From positions 1 through 64,000 of the forward strand of contig NZ_BAJV01000009.1 of the NCBI RefSeq assembly GCF_000613885.1: a stretch of DNA of 64,000 bases, written 5' to 3'. Every line of letters starts with the position of its first letter. The stretch's first letter is position 1. The translations under genes and the position numbers were made by a program. The notes under the pieces were generated by a model. It did no database searches and had not been told where the DNA came from. It saw only the letters and a list, made by a program, of their open reading frames with translations. Shown one piece after another: positions 47,189-56,970 of the stretch. The DNA comes from Asaia prunellae JCM 25354 (GTDB lineage: Bacteria; Pseudomonadota; Alphaproteobacteria; Acetobacterales; Acetobacteraceae).

Positions 47189-48175
47189 ATGCAGGAAGAC
47201 CAGAACTCGGGGGAGCCGATCTCTCAGGTGACGCTCCCAGTGGCCGCACATCGTGTAGCTGTTCTGATTCCCTGCTATAATGAGGAAGTGACGATAGGTA
47301 GCGTGGTACGTGAGATGCGTGCCGCTCTGCCTGAAGCAGCGATCTATGTGTATGACAACAACTCGTCAGACCAGACGATCACGTGTGCCAGAGCGGCAGG
47401 GGCCATCACGCGTCGGGAAAAGCTCCAGGGCAAGGGACACGTGATCAGGCGCATGTTCGCCGATATCGAAGCCGATTTCTACGTCCTGATCGATGGTGAC
47501 GGGACTTATGAAGCCGCAGCAGCGCCCGCCATGGTACGTCTCGCTTACGAAAACGCTCATGATACTGTCATGGGTGTGCGTGTGCATGAACAGGCCGCTG
47601 CCTATCGGGCAGGGCACGTTCTGGGTAACAAGGTATTGACGGGGCTGGTCGTGAGCCTGTTCGGACGTGGCCAGTCGGACATGCTTTCGGGGTATCGCGT
47701 TTTCAGTCGCCGTTTCGTCAAATCCTTTCCTGCGCTCTCCTCCGGTTTCGAGACCGAGACAGAATTTACGGTCCACGCCCTTCAGCTCAACATGTCCATG
47801 GGAGAGGTCTCAACCCGCTATGTCGAGCGCCCGGAAGGATCGTTTTCGAAGTTGAATACCTATCGTGATGGCTTCAAGATTCTGGGTACGATCATCAATC
47901 TGCTCAAGCAGGAACGGCCTTTCCTTTTCTTTGGCTTCATTGGAGGCTGTCTGGCTGTTCTGGGTGGATTGATCGGGCTTCGTTCCATTCTCGATTTCAT
48001 CGAGACGCATACTGTACCCCATCTTCCCTCCGCAGTACTGGCAACCGGGCTTGAAATCCTGGCCGCCCTGTCGCTGGTTTGCGGCGTGATCCTGAACAGC
48101 GTTGCGCTGGGTCGACAGGAGATCAAGCGTCTGGCCTATCTTGGTCTTCAGGCACCGCCACGTATTGATGTCTGA
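47189..48175 (+). CDS. GT2-family glycosyltransferase (DPM1/undecaprenyl type)
   Basis: This is a 328-aa membrane-associated glycosyltransferase. The GT-A domain reads VAVLIPCYNEEVTIGSVVRE, YVYDNNSSDQT, and the metal-binding LIDGDGTYE. SDMLSGYRVFSRRFVKSFPA is the conserved acceptor loop. Two C-terminal helices (FFGFIGGCLAVLGGLIGLRS, GLEILAALSLVCGVILNSVA) anchor it. It resembles polyprenyl-phosphate-sugar synthases, which charge lipid carriers for periplasmic glycosylation. The DUF2142 protein downstream could be the partner that uses the lipid-linked sugar. Confidence 0.9.
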   Translation: MQEDQNSGEPISQVTLPVAAHRVAVLIPCYNEEVTIGSVVREMRAALPEAAIYVYDNNSSDQTITCARAAGAITRREKLQGKGHVIRRMFADIEADFYVLIDGDGTYEAAAAPAMVRLAYENAHDTVMGVRVHEQAAAYRAGHVLGNKVLTGLVVSLFGRGQSDMLSGYRVFSRRFVKSFPALSSGFETETEFTVHALQLNMSMGEVSTRYVERPEGSFSKLNTYRDGFKILGTIINLLKQERPFLFFGFIGGCLAVLGGLIGLRSILDFIETHTVPHLPSAVLATGLEILAALSLVCGVILNSVALGRQEIKRLAYLGLQAPPRIDV

Positions 48176-48199
48176 GCCCCGGCTGATTTCTGACATGCC

Positions 48200-49657
48200 T
48201 TGGTCTGGTCAGAACGAGCGGCTCTTTTCGTATTCTTCAGTCAGAGGTCTTCACCCTTGCTGCGTCATCTCAAAACTGACCTGCCTGCTCCACCAGCGTT
48301 GATCTACGGTTTTTTCGCGGCTCTCATGGCGATGGTTTGTGTATTACTCACACCTCCGGGGCAGACACCGGACGAGCGCAACCATCTTGCAAGGGTCACC
48401 CAGATTTCCCAGGGTGGCTTCATCGGATTGAAGAATGGCCCCAAAGATGCAGGGGGCTATCTCTCGAATAATTTTCCCGCAGAATCCGAATTGCTGAATT
48501 CGCTGCGTTTCAATGCTCAGGCCAAGGTGCCGATGAACGAGCTTCTGACTCTTTCGGAGCGGCACTGGTCCGGCGAGAAAAGCTGGGCCTCCTTTCCCAA
48601 TACGGTCATCTACGCGCCAATCACCTACCTGCCAGGTGCCATGACCAGCTTCGTTGCACGGCATGGCAAGGCGACGATTATCCAGACCAGCTATGCCATT
48701 CGCGCAGTCAATGCCTTCTGCACGGTACTGCTCTGTGCTGTGGGCGTCGCCATTGCTCGACGGGGCATGTTGTTTCTCGCCGTTATTGCCAGCCTGCCCA
48801 TGGTAATGGCCGTCGGGGCTTCCTGCTCCCAGGATGGTGTCCTGATTGGTCTGGCTATTGTAACGGCTGCGCTTTTATCGCGGCGGGATGAGCAGGACCC
48901 GGGGTCAACACGGTTCTGGATTGGTATTGCGCTTCTTTTTGCTGTCCTGACGGTCAGTAAGCCGCCACTGCTTCTTTGCAGTCTCGTGCCTCTCGGCCTG
49001 GATCTGCGGGGGAGAAAATGGCTGCGTTTTCTGCCATTTGGTCTCAGTCTTGTCGCCTTCCTGTTCTGGCAGAAAATCGGCCTCAACCCGACCAAGATCC
49101 AGTTTCTCGATGGTATGGGGGTATCAGATGGCGGCCAGGTCCACTGGGTTGTGACTCATCCGTTTGCTCTACCAGCCTTGGCTTACCATTCTCTAGTAGC
49201 GAATCTAGGTCATAATATTCATGAATTCATTGGTGTTCTGGGATGGCTTGACACCATATTCCCCCGATGGTTCTACCGTGTTGCCTATGCCGCAATCGCA
49301 GCCTCTATCGGGTTCTGCTTTTACCCTGCGCTGCGACACAAGGAACTGCGTCAGACTTCGACGGGGGTAGTGGTGACGATTGTGGCGGTGCTTCTCTCGG
49401 TCGGCGCCGTTTTTTTCTCGCTCTACGTCATCTGGACCCCGGTAGGTGCACCTGTGATTGATGGCGTCCAGGGGCGGTATTTTCTGCCGATTGCTCCGTT
49501 TCTTGCGCTTGTTTTTCCCAGAGTTCGTCATGGGGGGCGGGTTGATTCATCGCTCTGGGTTCATCAGGGAGCGATGCTGGTATTCAGCCTCTTTCTCGCG
49601 CTTGATACGGTAACGCTCACCTGTGTTCTGGCTTCGCGTTACTGGCTGGCCAGCTGA
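48200..49657 (+). CDS. DUF2142 polytopic membrane protein
   Basis: This is a 485-aa integral membrane protein with about ten helices. The N-terminal TPPGQTPDERNHLARVTQIS after the first helix is the family hallmark (P.D...H). Other pieces are HWSGEKSWASFPNTVIYAPI, VGASCSQDGVLIGLAIVTAA and VQGRYFLPIAPFLALVFP. DUF2142 proteins have a GT-C-like layout and usually sit in glycan loci, so transferase activity is possible but unproven. TTG 48200 opens the frame, and a later start is possible. It follows the GT2 gene by 24 bp, and the pair looks like one transcription unit ending at the terminator 49677-49704. Confidence 0.85.
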   Translation: MVWSERAALFVFFSQRSSPLLRHLKTDLPAPPALIYGFFAALMAMVCVLLTPPGQTPDERNHLARVTQISQGGFIGLKNGPKDAGGYLSNNFPAESELLNSLRFNAQAKVPMNELLTLSERHWSGEKSWASFPNTVIYAPITYLPGAMTSFVARHGKATIIQTSYAIRAVNAFCTVLLCAVGVAIARRGMLFLAVIASLPMVMAVGASCSQDGVLIGLAIVTAALLSRRDEQDPGSTRFWIGIALLFAVLTVSKPPLLLCSLVPLGLDLRGRKWLRFLPFGLSLVAFLFWQKIGLNPTKIQFLDGMGVSDGGQVHWVVTHPFALPALAYHSLVANLGHNIHEFIGVLGWLDTIFPRWFYRVAYAAIAASIGFCFYPALRHKELRQTSTGVVVTIVAVLLSVGAVFFSLYVIWTPVGAPVIDGVQGRYFLPIAPFLALVFPRVRHGGRVDSSLWVHQGAMLVFSLFLALDTVTLTCVLASRYWLAS

Positions 49658-49676
49658 AACCGACAGAAGCGGTCAG

Positions 49677-49704
49677 AAAAACCCGGCGCAGATGCCGGGT
49701 TTTT
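49677..49704. terminator. Bidirectional terminator between the DUF2142 gene and purN
   Basis: AAAAACCCGGC-GCAGAT-GCCGGGTTTTT: a 6-bp GC core plus 5 A/T pairs, between convergent genes. Confidence 0.95.
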
Positions 49705-49708
49705 GCCT

Positions 49709-50287
49709 TCAGCGACGGCTCAGATAGTCAGACAATGCAGCAGGATAGAGAACATGCTCCTGCTGCAGCACACGGGCAGCGAGGCTTTGTGCTGTATCGT
49801 CAGCAAGCACTTTGACCCTGGCCTGTCTGAGGATGGGTCCCTCATCGACGCCATCTGTTACCAGATGCACTGTGCAGCCATGTTCGGTATCACCGGCGGC
49901 AAGCGCGCGCGCATGGGTATCAAGGCCCGGATAGGCAGGAAGCAGGCTCGGGTGGATATTGAGCATTTTTCCGTGCCACCGCCCGACAAGATAGGGCGTC
50001 AGCACGCGCATATAGCCTGCAAGACAGATGATCTCGACACCTGCCTGCACGAGCGCGGCATCGACTGCCCTTTCATGACTCTCCCGGTCTTTCGGAAACT
50101 TCCGGTGGTCGATGGCCATGACATCCAGCCCCGCAGCACGTGCCGTTTCCAGGCCCGGTGCGTCGGGATTGTTGCTGAGTACCAGAGCGATGCGTGCCGG
50201 ATAATCCGGCTGGGCGCAGGCCTCTATCAGGGCGTTCATGTTACTGCCACGCCCGCTGATGAGAATGGCGATAGGCGTCTTGGTCAT
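49709..50287 (-). CDS. purN: Phosphoribosylglycinamide formyltransferase (PurN)
   Basis: This is a 192-aa enzyme of the third step of purine synthesis, transferring formyl from 10-formyl-THF. The signatures are AILISGRGSNMNALIEAC, the catalytic Asn/His pair in MLNIHPSLLPAYPGLDTHAR, and GCTVHLVTDGVDEGPILRQA. ATG 50287 overlaps the purM stop by 4 nt (ATGA), so the genes are coupled. Confidence 0.97.
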   Translation of the reverse strand: MTKTPIAILISGRGSNMNALIEACAQPDYPARIALVLSNNPDAPGLETARAAGLDVMAIDHRKFPKDRESHERAVDAALVQAGVEIICLAGYMRVLTPYLVGRWHGKMLNIHPSLLPAYPGLDTHARALAAGDTEHGCTVHLVTDGVDEGPILRQARVKVLADDTAQSLAARVLQQEHVLYPAALSDYLSRR

Positions 50288-51340
50288 AGAGAAAAATCGA
50301 CCGTGCCGCACAGGGCATAGCGTGGGCCGTTGGCCGTGATTTCACCGATGCGATACCCTTGTTCACCACGCTCGGCGAGCAAAGCCAGAACCCTGTCGGG
50401 TTCGGGGGTGACCAGAACCATACCGATGCCGCAATTGAAAACCTTGAGCATTTCGTCATGAGCGACATTGCCGGTCCTGGCCAGCCAGCGGAACACAGGG
50501 GGCACCGGCCAGCTATCGGCTTCTATCTGTACACCAAGGCCTTCGGGTAGAACGCGTGGCAGATTTCCCGGCAGGCCACCGCCCGTGATATGAGCGCAGC
50601 CATGCAGCAAACCCTGCTTGTGCAGGGCCATAACCGTACGGACGTAAAGCGCAGTCGGGCGCAGAAGCGCCTCGGCCAGCGTGCTGCCGGGCTCAAACGG
50701 GGCTTCGCTGTTCCAGTCGAGCCCGCTCATGGCCTTGATGCTCCGCACCAGCGAATAGCCATTGGAATGGACACCCGTCGAGGGAGGGCAATCAGGACAT
50801 CGCCTTCAGCAATGCCAGCAGGGAGAAGCGCCGTACGTTCTGCCGCGCCGACACTGAAGCCGGCCAGATCATAGTGTCCTGGCCCGTACATGCCGGGCAT
50901 CTCTGCCGTTTCGCCACCGACGAGGGCACAATCCGTTTCACGGCAAGCCTGTGCAATACCGCGTACGACGCGTGAGGCATCATCAACTGCAAGTTTGCCG
51001 GTTGCGAGATAGTCAAGGAAGAACAGGGGCTGGGCTCCCTGTACGACCAGATCATTCACGCACATGGCCACGAGATCGATGCCGACCGTGTCATGCTGCC
51101 CGCTTTCAATGGCTACCATCAGCTTCGTGCCGACGCCATCGGTGCAGCTGACAAGAATAGGATCGTTGAAACCAGCCGCTTTGAGATCGAACAGGGCCCC
51201 GAAGCCGCCAAGGCACCCATGGTACCGGGACGGTCGGTTGATTTCGCGGCGGGCTTGATCGCCTCGACCAGAGCATCTCCGGCTTCGATGTCGACACCGG
51301 ACTCGCGATAGCTCGCTGAAGGAGAGATTGGGTCGGTCAT
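50284..51340 (-). CDS. purM: Phosphoribosylformylglycinamidine cyclo-ligase (PurM; two frame breaks)
   Basis: This is the purine-biosynthesis AIR synthetase, about 352 aa once two bases are restored. The first segment runs [20 protein letters not shown] to TMGAL. A break at about 51208 (TTGGCGG for TTGGGCGG, minus strand) leads into the frame with [20 protein letters not shown] and [21 protein letters not shown] second break at about 50780-50784, inside [13 protein letters not shown], leads to [20 protein letters not shown] and [19 protein letters not shown]. Both breaks destroy an essential single-copy biosynthetic gene, which argues strongly for sequence error. It is divergent from hdaA. 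Confidence 0.95.
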
Positions 51341-51436
51341 GCTGTCGCCTCGCTCGATAAACCTGGCCGGTTGCGTTAGTATTGGCCCTTACTACTGGAG
51401 CCGACCCGGCTCGGAAAGGACCGGAACGGTTATTGG

Positions 51437-52171
51437 ATGGACAAAGACGCAGGAAATGAGGGTTTGACGCCTGTGAATCCGGCCGGGCAACTGGCGCTGG
51501 CGCTGCGTCCGCCTGCGAGTATGGCTGCCCGCGATTTTGTTCCGGCGCCGTCCAACGCGCAGGCCAGGCGCTGGCTCAACCAGACAGGCTGGCCGGACAG
51601 ACGGCTCATGCTCTGTGGAGACGACAGTTGTGGCAAATCCCATCTGCTGCATGTCTGGGCCTTGCGGCGCGGGACGAGTGTTATTGATGCTGTCAGTTTC
51701 GACCGGGCTGATCTGGTAAAGCTTGTCGAGACGCCTCCGGCAGCACTGGCCATTGATCACATCGATCGTGTGACATCCGAAAGGGCCTTGCTTCACCTGC
51801 TCAATCTGGCACGTGAGCACCGTACGACGCTGTTGATGGCTTCGCGTGTTTCACCCATGCGTATGCCGATGATCCTGCCTGATCTCGCAAGCCGGTTGAG
51901 GGCGATCACGCTTGTGCCCATTGCCTCTCCTGAGGATTCGCTGCGTTTTACCCTGCTGCTGCGTCTGATTGCCGAGAGGCAGATGATCGTCTCAAAACCG
52001 ATTCTCGACTGGCTTCTGAAAAACCTGCCGCGTACTGGTGACGCCATTGTAGCGGCAGTGGATCGTCTTGATCGGGCTGGTCTCGCCCATGGTCGCCCCC
52101 TGACCCGTTCCCTGGCCAGGGAAGTCCTGAGCGGATTGCTCGATGAAGAGGACGAAAAACCTCTGTGGTAG
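51437..52171 (+). CDS. hdaA: HdaA: DnaA-related regulator of replication initiation
   Basis: This is a 244-aa AAA+ protein homologous to the ATPase domain of DnaA but without its DNA-binding domain IV. The N-terminus [20 protein letters not shown] contains the QLAL-type clamp-binding motif. Walker A is [17 protein letters not shown], and the arginine finger region is DLASRLRAI. Hda/HdaA with the beta clamp stimulates DnaA-ATP hydrolysis. It is followed by ppk and ppx, an alphaproteobacterial arrangement, and diverges from purM. Confidence 0.9.
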   Translation: MDKDAGNEGLTPVNPAGQLALALRPPASMAARDFVPAPSNAQARRWLNQTGWPDRRLMLCGDDSCGKSHLLHVWALRRGTSVIDAVSFDRADLVKLVETPPAALAIDHIDRVTSERALLHLLNLAREHRTTLLMASRVSPMRMPMILPDLASRLRAITLVPIASPEDSLRFTLLLRLIAERQMIVSKPILDWLLKNLPRTGDAIVAAVDRLDRAGLAHGRPLTRSLAREVLSGLLDEEDEKPLW

Positions 52172-52271
52172 CGTCATCATTTATGATGATTGGGTTAAGG
52201 GGGTTTGACGTATAGCCGGCCCAGGGGCGATGCTGTGTTGATCAATTGGACAAAAACAGGGAACGCATCGC

Positions 52272-54553
52272 GTGACGTCGTCTTCGGAAAAGGATTCAAA
52301 GGCTGCTACTAACCGGGTGGCCCGTACAGCCGGAAGCAGGCGTTCGAGAGCAGCACGACCCGCTCGGGCCGTCGCGCGCATTCCTGATCCGGGAATCGTG
52401 ACATCGCCTGCACGTTTTATCAATCGCGAGCTCTCTTGGCTGGATTTCAACCAGCGTGTGATCGAGGAGGCGGAAAACAGACGCCATCCCTTGCTTGAAC
52501 GGTTGCGCTTTCTCTCCATCAGCGCCAGCAATCTCGACGAATTCTATTCTGTGAGAGTGGCCGGTCTGGTAGGGCAGGTGCGTGAGGGACTCGTTGCTCC
52601 CTCGGCGGATGGCCTGCCTCCTGCACGACAGCTGTCCAGTGTACGCCGTAGTGCCGCAAAGCTCTTTGCTGCTCAGCAGAGAATCTGGCGTCTTTTGCGT
52701 GGAGAGCTGGCCCAGGCGGGTATTCGTCTCTGTACACGCGATGAATTGACCGAGGCTGAGCGTGAAGCCATCGCAGCCAAGTTCGAGGAAGAGATCTATC
52801 CGGTTCTGACGCCCCTGGCGATCGATCCGTCTCATCCCATGCCATTCATTCCCAACCTTGGTATGGCGCTGGCTCTGAGGCTGAATGATCCGTCAGTACC
52901 GGGTTTCTCGATGGACGCCCTTATTCTTCTGCCTCAGCAGATCGATCGTTTCATCCGGTTGCCGGCGCCCCACAAGGAAGAGCCAGATATTCGCCCCGAT
53001 GTGCGTTTCGTGCTGCTTGAGGATGTGATCCGCCTCCATATCACACGGCTGTTTCCGGGAATGGAAATTGCCGAAGGCGGGGTATTGCGGATCATTCGTG
53101 ATTCCGATGTGGAATTCGAAGATGAGGCGGAAGATCTGGTTCTCTCCTATGAAACGGCCCTCAAACAGCGTCGTCGCGGAGTTGGAATCCATCTTGCGCT
53201 CGATGCCTCCATTCCGGAAGGAATGGGCAGGGAGTTTGCCGAAGAGCTGGATGTTGCCAGGGATGATGTGATTGTCCAGACCGATATCATCGGTGTGGTC
53301 GATCTCAAGCAGATGATTGTCTCGGATCGTCCCGATCTGCTGTTCAGGCCTTACACGCCACGTTTCCCCGAGCGTATCCGCGATTATGACGGCGATTGTT
53401 TTGCTGCCATTCGTGCCAAGGATATCGTGGTCCACCATCCGTTCGAGAGTTTCGACGTGGTGGTGCAGTTTCTCAAGCAGGCAGCTCTCGACCCGAATGT
53501 CGTGGCCATCAAGCAGACCCTCTATCGTACCTCCCGCGACAGCCCGATTGTGCGTGCCCTGATCGAGGCAGCAGAGCTGGGCAAGTCGGTAACGGCCATG
53601 GTCGAGCTGCGCGCGCGTTTTGACGAGGAGGCGAATATCCGTCTCGCCCGCTCGCTGGAATCTGCGGGCGTGCAGGTTGTGTTTGGTTTCACCCATCTCA
53701 AGACCCACGCCAAGCTGAGTCTTGTGGTGCGTCGTGAGGCAGGTGGCTTGCGCTCATATGCCCATTTCGGAACCGGAAATTACCATCCGATCACGGCGCG
53801 TATCTATACTGACCTGTCGTTTTTCACCTGTGATCCGCAGCTTGCCGGTGATTCGGCGCGGCTGTTCAATTACATGACGGGTTACGCGACGCCTGTGGAT
53901 ATGGAAGCGCTTGCTTTTGCGCCGATCACGCTCCGTGATACGCTGATGGATCTGATCGATGGTGAAATCGATCATGCCAAGCAGGGCGCCCGGCCAAGAT
54001 CTGGCTCAAGATGAACAGTCTGGTCGATCCATCGCTGATCGATGCGCTCTACCGTGCATCGCGGGCCGGGGTGAAGATCGTGGCGATCGTCAGGGGGATC
54101 TGCTGCCTGCGTCCCGGCGTGCCTGGTCTGTCAGAAAATATCGAAATACGCTCGATTGTTGGCCGTTTTCTGGAACATGCGCGTGTCTTTGCTTTTGGTA
54201 ACGGACATCGCATGCCTTCGCACAAGGCGAAGGTCTTTATCTCCTCGGCTGACTGGATGGGACGTAACATGGATCGCCGCGTGGAGGCCATGGTGCCGAT
54301 TTTCAATCCGACCGTACATGCCCAGATCCTCGGGCAGATCATGACCATGGATCTGCGTGATACGCTCCAGAGCTGGGTACTCTCTGCCAAGGGGGATTGG
54401 CATCGTGTATCTCCGGGGGCTAATCCCTTCTCGGCGCATGACTATTTCATGCATAATCCTTCGCTTTCCGGGCGTGGTTCGGCGGCCAGGGAAAAACCGC
54501 AGGACAAGGATGCCGGCCGTCGTGAGCGGCCCCAGCGCATCCGCGAAGATTGA
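52272..54553 (+). CDS. ppk: Polyphosphate kinase 1 (frame broken by one base)
   Basis: This is PPK1 of about 760 aa after one base is added. It makes polyphosphate from ATP. Start GTG 52272 leads into a basic N-terminus, then [20 protein letters not shown], the PPK1 N domain. The catalytic histidines are in [20 protein letters not shown] and [20 protein letters not shown]. The break at 53984-53986 (CAGGGCGCC for CAGGGGCGCC) separates HAKQG from [20 protein letters not shown]. The C-terminal tail ([20 protein letters not shown]) is charged. Between hdaA and ppx. Confidence 0.96.
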
Positions 54554-54567
54554 GAAAGAGGGAAGTA

Positions 54568-56061
54568 GTGACCGGTTCTGACGCCTCCCAAGGCCATCAT
54601 CGCGCAGCTATCGTCGATCTCGGGTCGAATTCTGTTCGCCTGGTTGTATTTGAAGGCGTTACACGCAATCCCATCCCGATTTTCAACGAAAAGGCTACGC
54701 TGCGTCTGGGGCGTGGCCTTGAGCAGACAGGACGCCTCAATGAGGACGGACTTCGTCTGTCCCGGGATGTCATGAGCCGTTTCAATGCTATCGCTTGTGC
54801 CATGAATGCCCATCCCTTTGAGGTGCTGGCAACGGCAGCCGTGCGGGATGCCAGTAATGGTCATGAATTTGTCGAGACCCTGCATGAATGCATGCCCGGC
54901 GTTCCGATACGCATTCTTTCAGGTGAAGAAGAAGCCGACTACGCCGCAACCGGCGTACTCTGCGGGCTGCCTGATGCAGATGGCGTCGTGGCCGATATCG
55001 GTGGCGGTTCGCTCGAACTGATCCGTGTTGCGGGCGGTCGTCATCACGAGGCCTGCACCAAGCCTCTTGGCGTTATTCGCCTGTCAGATCGTTCTGGTGG
55101 AGATCTGAAGCGTGCGAGAGAGGTTGTCGAAGCGGATCTGGATGATGTCTCGTGGCTTCCCGTATTGAAGGGGAAGCCGCTTTATCTGGTGGGTGGCGCC
55201 TTCCGTGCCCTGGCCCGATTGCAGATTGCCCGTACCCATTATCCGCTGAACATCGTTCATCTGTACACGCTTGGTGCTGATGAAGCACGCGAGATGGTAA
55301 CATGGCTGATTGATACGCCACGCAAGATCCTTGAAAAAATGCCGGGCTTCCCGCGCAAGCGACTGGATGATGTGCCTTTTTCAGCAACGGTTCTGCGGCG
55401 CCTGATGCGCATTGTTCAGCCTTCACAGATTGTGTTCAGTGTCGATGGGCTGCGCGAAGGCTGGTATATGCGTAATGTCGGCCAGGCCGTCGCTGCGCTT
55501 GATCCCTGCCGTGCACTTGCTGATGAGGCGTCCCAGCGCCTCAGCCGCAGTATGGAACTGCCCGACGATCTCGTGCGCTGGACGGCCCCGCTTTTCCAGC
55601 ATGAAACGCCCTCGGAAACGGCCCTGCGGGATATGGCCTGTCGTATGTCGGATATCGGGTCATTCGATCATCCGGAATACAGGGCGTCACAGACCTATCT
55701 GCGTGTCATGCGTATGCATGGTGTGGGTTTCGATCATCAGGCGCGGGCTTTTGTCGCACTGACCCTGGCTGTACGCTATGAGGCCGACCCGACCGATACG
55801 TTGATGGATGTCTCGCGGCGGCTACTTGCACCAGATGACTGTGATCGCGCTGTTCAGCTCGGTTTTGCATTGCGTCTCGCCTACACGATCTGTGGAGGCA
55901 CGGCGGCCCTTCTCAAGAATACGTCTCTCTCAGTCGAAGAGGGCACGCTTTGGCTAAGTCACGATTCCCGAAGCAGCTTCGCGGCCGGAGGTGGCGTGAA
56001 ACGTCGCCTTGACCGCCTTGCCCAAAGCATGATGCTCGTTGCACAGACACGTTCATGCTGA
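54568..56061 (+). CDS. ppx: Exopolyphosphatase (Ppx/GppA)
   Basis: This is a protein of about 497 aa, of the ASKHA sugar-kinase/actin fold. Motifs: AAIVDLGSNSVRLVVFEG, VLATAAVRDASNGHEFVETL, ILSGEEEADYAATGV (catalytic Glu) and VVADIGGGSLELIRVAGG. It hydrolyses polyphosphate or ppGpp. GTG 54568 follows GAGGGAA; an in-frame TTG at 54550 overlaps the ppk stop and is the alternative. It overlaps the following phosphatidate-type gene by 7 nt. Confidence 0.93.
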   Translation: MTGSDASQGHHRAAIVDLGSNSVRLVVFEGVTRNPIPIFNEKATLRLGRGLEQTGRLNEDGLRLSRDVMSRFNAIACAMNAHPFEVLATAAVRDASNGHEFVETLHECMPGVPIRILSGEEEADYAATGVLCGLPDADGVVADIGGGSLELIRVAGGRHHEACTKPLGVIRLSDRSGGDLKRAREVVEADLDDVSWLPVLKGKPLYLVGGAFRALARLQIARTHYPLNIVHLYTLGADEAREMVTWLIDTPRKILEKMPGFPRKRLDDVPFSATVLRRLMRIVQPSQIVFSVDGLREGWYMRNVGQAVAALDPCRALADEASQRLSRSMELPDDLVRWTAPLFQHETPSETALRDMACRMSDIGSFDHPEYRASQTYLRVMRMHGVGFDHQARAFVALTLAVRYEADPTDTLMDVSRRLLAPDDCDRAVQLGFALRLAYTICGGTAALLKNTSLSVEEGTLWLSHDSRSSFAAGGGVKRRLDRLAQSMMLVAQTRSC

Positions 56062-56819
56062 CCCGCTGGAAATGGGCTGCACTGGCAGCCGTCATGGCAG
56101 GGGCTCTGTCCCATGCTCAGGCGGGAACTGTCATTCACAAGGATCATGATCCGGATATCCTGTGGAAGATCGTGCATCAGAAATGCGCTCAGGGCACAAG
56201 ACCCTGTACCGTATATGACAGCACGCATCGTATTGCCTTGCTGCATTCGATCGAGGGACGGGGGCAGTATCTGCTGATCCCGACAGACAAGCTGGCCGGA
56301 ATGGAAAGTCCGGCGCTGCTTGTCCCCGGTCAGCCAAACTATTTTGCCGAAGCATGGAAATATCGTGACCGGGTTGCTGCTTCTTATGGCACGCCCATTC
56401 CGGAGAAAATGCTGTCTCTTGCAATCAACTCCTCCAAGGGACGTTCCCAGAATCAGCTTCATATCCATCTTGACTGCCTGGCGCCCCATGTGCGGGAGAT
56501 ACTGGACCGTTATAATTCCCGTATAGGTCCGAGCTGGTCTGTTCTGCCGGAAACGATAGAGGGACATCATTACAGAGCCCTTTATCTAGCTACACTGAAT
56601 GCATCGCCCTTTCTTGTTCTGGCGTCTTCACTTGCCGATCCTGAAAGCGAGATGGGCAATCACACCCTTGTTCTGGCACCGCTCGGTTCAGGTTATGCGC
56701 TTCTTGACGACAGGGCACAGGACGTGGATCGGGCGTCAGGCGAGGAATTGCAGGATCATGCCTGTCACGCCGTGAAGAGTGATGTGTCATTCGAGGCGAA
56801 AGACAAAGCGGCGAAATAG
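56055..56819 (+). CDS. cdh: CDP-diacylglycerol diphosphatase (Cdh family)
   Basis: This is a 254-aa exported protein. A cleavable signal peptide ends at SHAQA (about residue 23). The mature part resembles the HIT-like CDH family: CTVYDSTHRIALLHSIEGRG, GTPIPEKMLSLAINSSKGRS and the His motif QNQLHIHLDCL. The C-terminal SEMGNHTLVLAPLG fits the same family. The enzyme converts CDP-diacylglycerol to phosphatidate plus CMP and is usually periplasmic or inner-membrane facing. It overlaps ppx by 7 nt, an unexpected neighbour with no obvious shared pathway. Confidence 0.85.
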   Translation: MLTRWKWAALAAVMAGALSHAQAGTVIHKDHDPDILWKIVHQKCAQGTRPCTVYDSTHRIALLHSIEGRGQYLLIPTDKLAGMESPALLVPGQPNYFAEAWKYRDRVAASYGTPIPEKMLSLAINSSKGRSQNQLHIHLDCLAPHVREILDRYNSRIGPSWSVLPETIEGHHYRALYLATLNASPFLVLASSLADPESEMGNHTLVLAPLGSGYALLDDRAQDVDRASGEELQDHACHAVKSDVSFEAKDKAAK

Positions 56820-56929
56820 TCGCCTTTGCCACATGTGACGGAACAGTACCGGCTTTTTACGACACTCAGATCGCCAGGTCGGACCGGACACTGTGTCAGG
56901 ACAGCCTGTGTACCTGATATGCGCTGATG

Positions 56930-56960
56930 TCACCTTCGCAGGTGTGGCTTGCGAAGGTGA
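56930..56960. repeat. Stem-loop at the 3' end of the aminotransferase gene
   Basis: TCACCTTCGCA (56930-56940) and TGCGAAGGTGA (56950-56960) form a perfect 11-bp stem with a 9-nt loop between the convergent cdh and aminotransferase genes. There is no T-run, so it is not a typical intrinsic terminator. Confidence 0.75.
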
Positions 56961-56970
56961 CTGATTGCCA

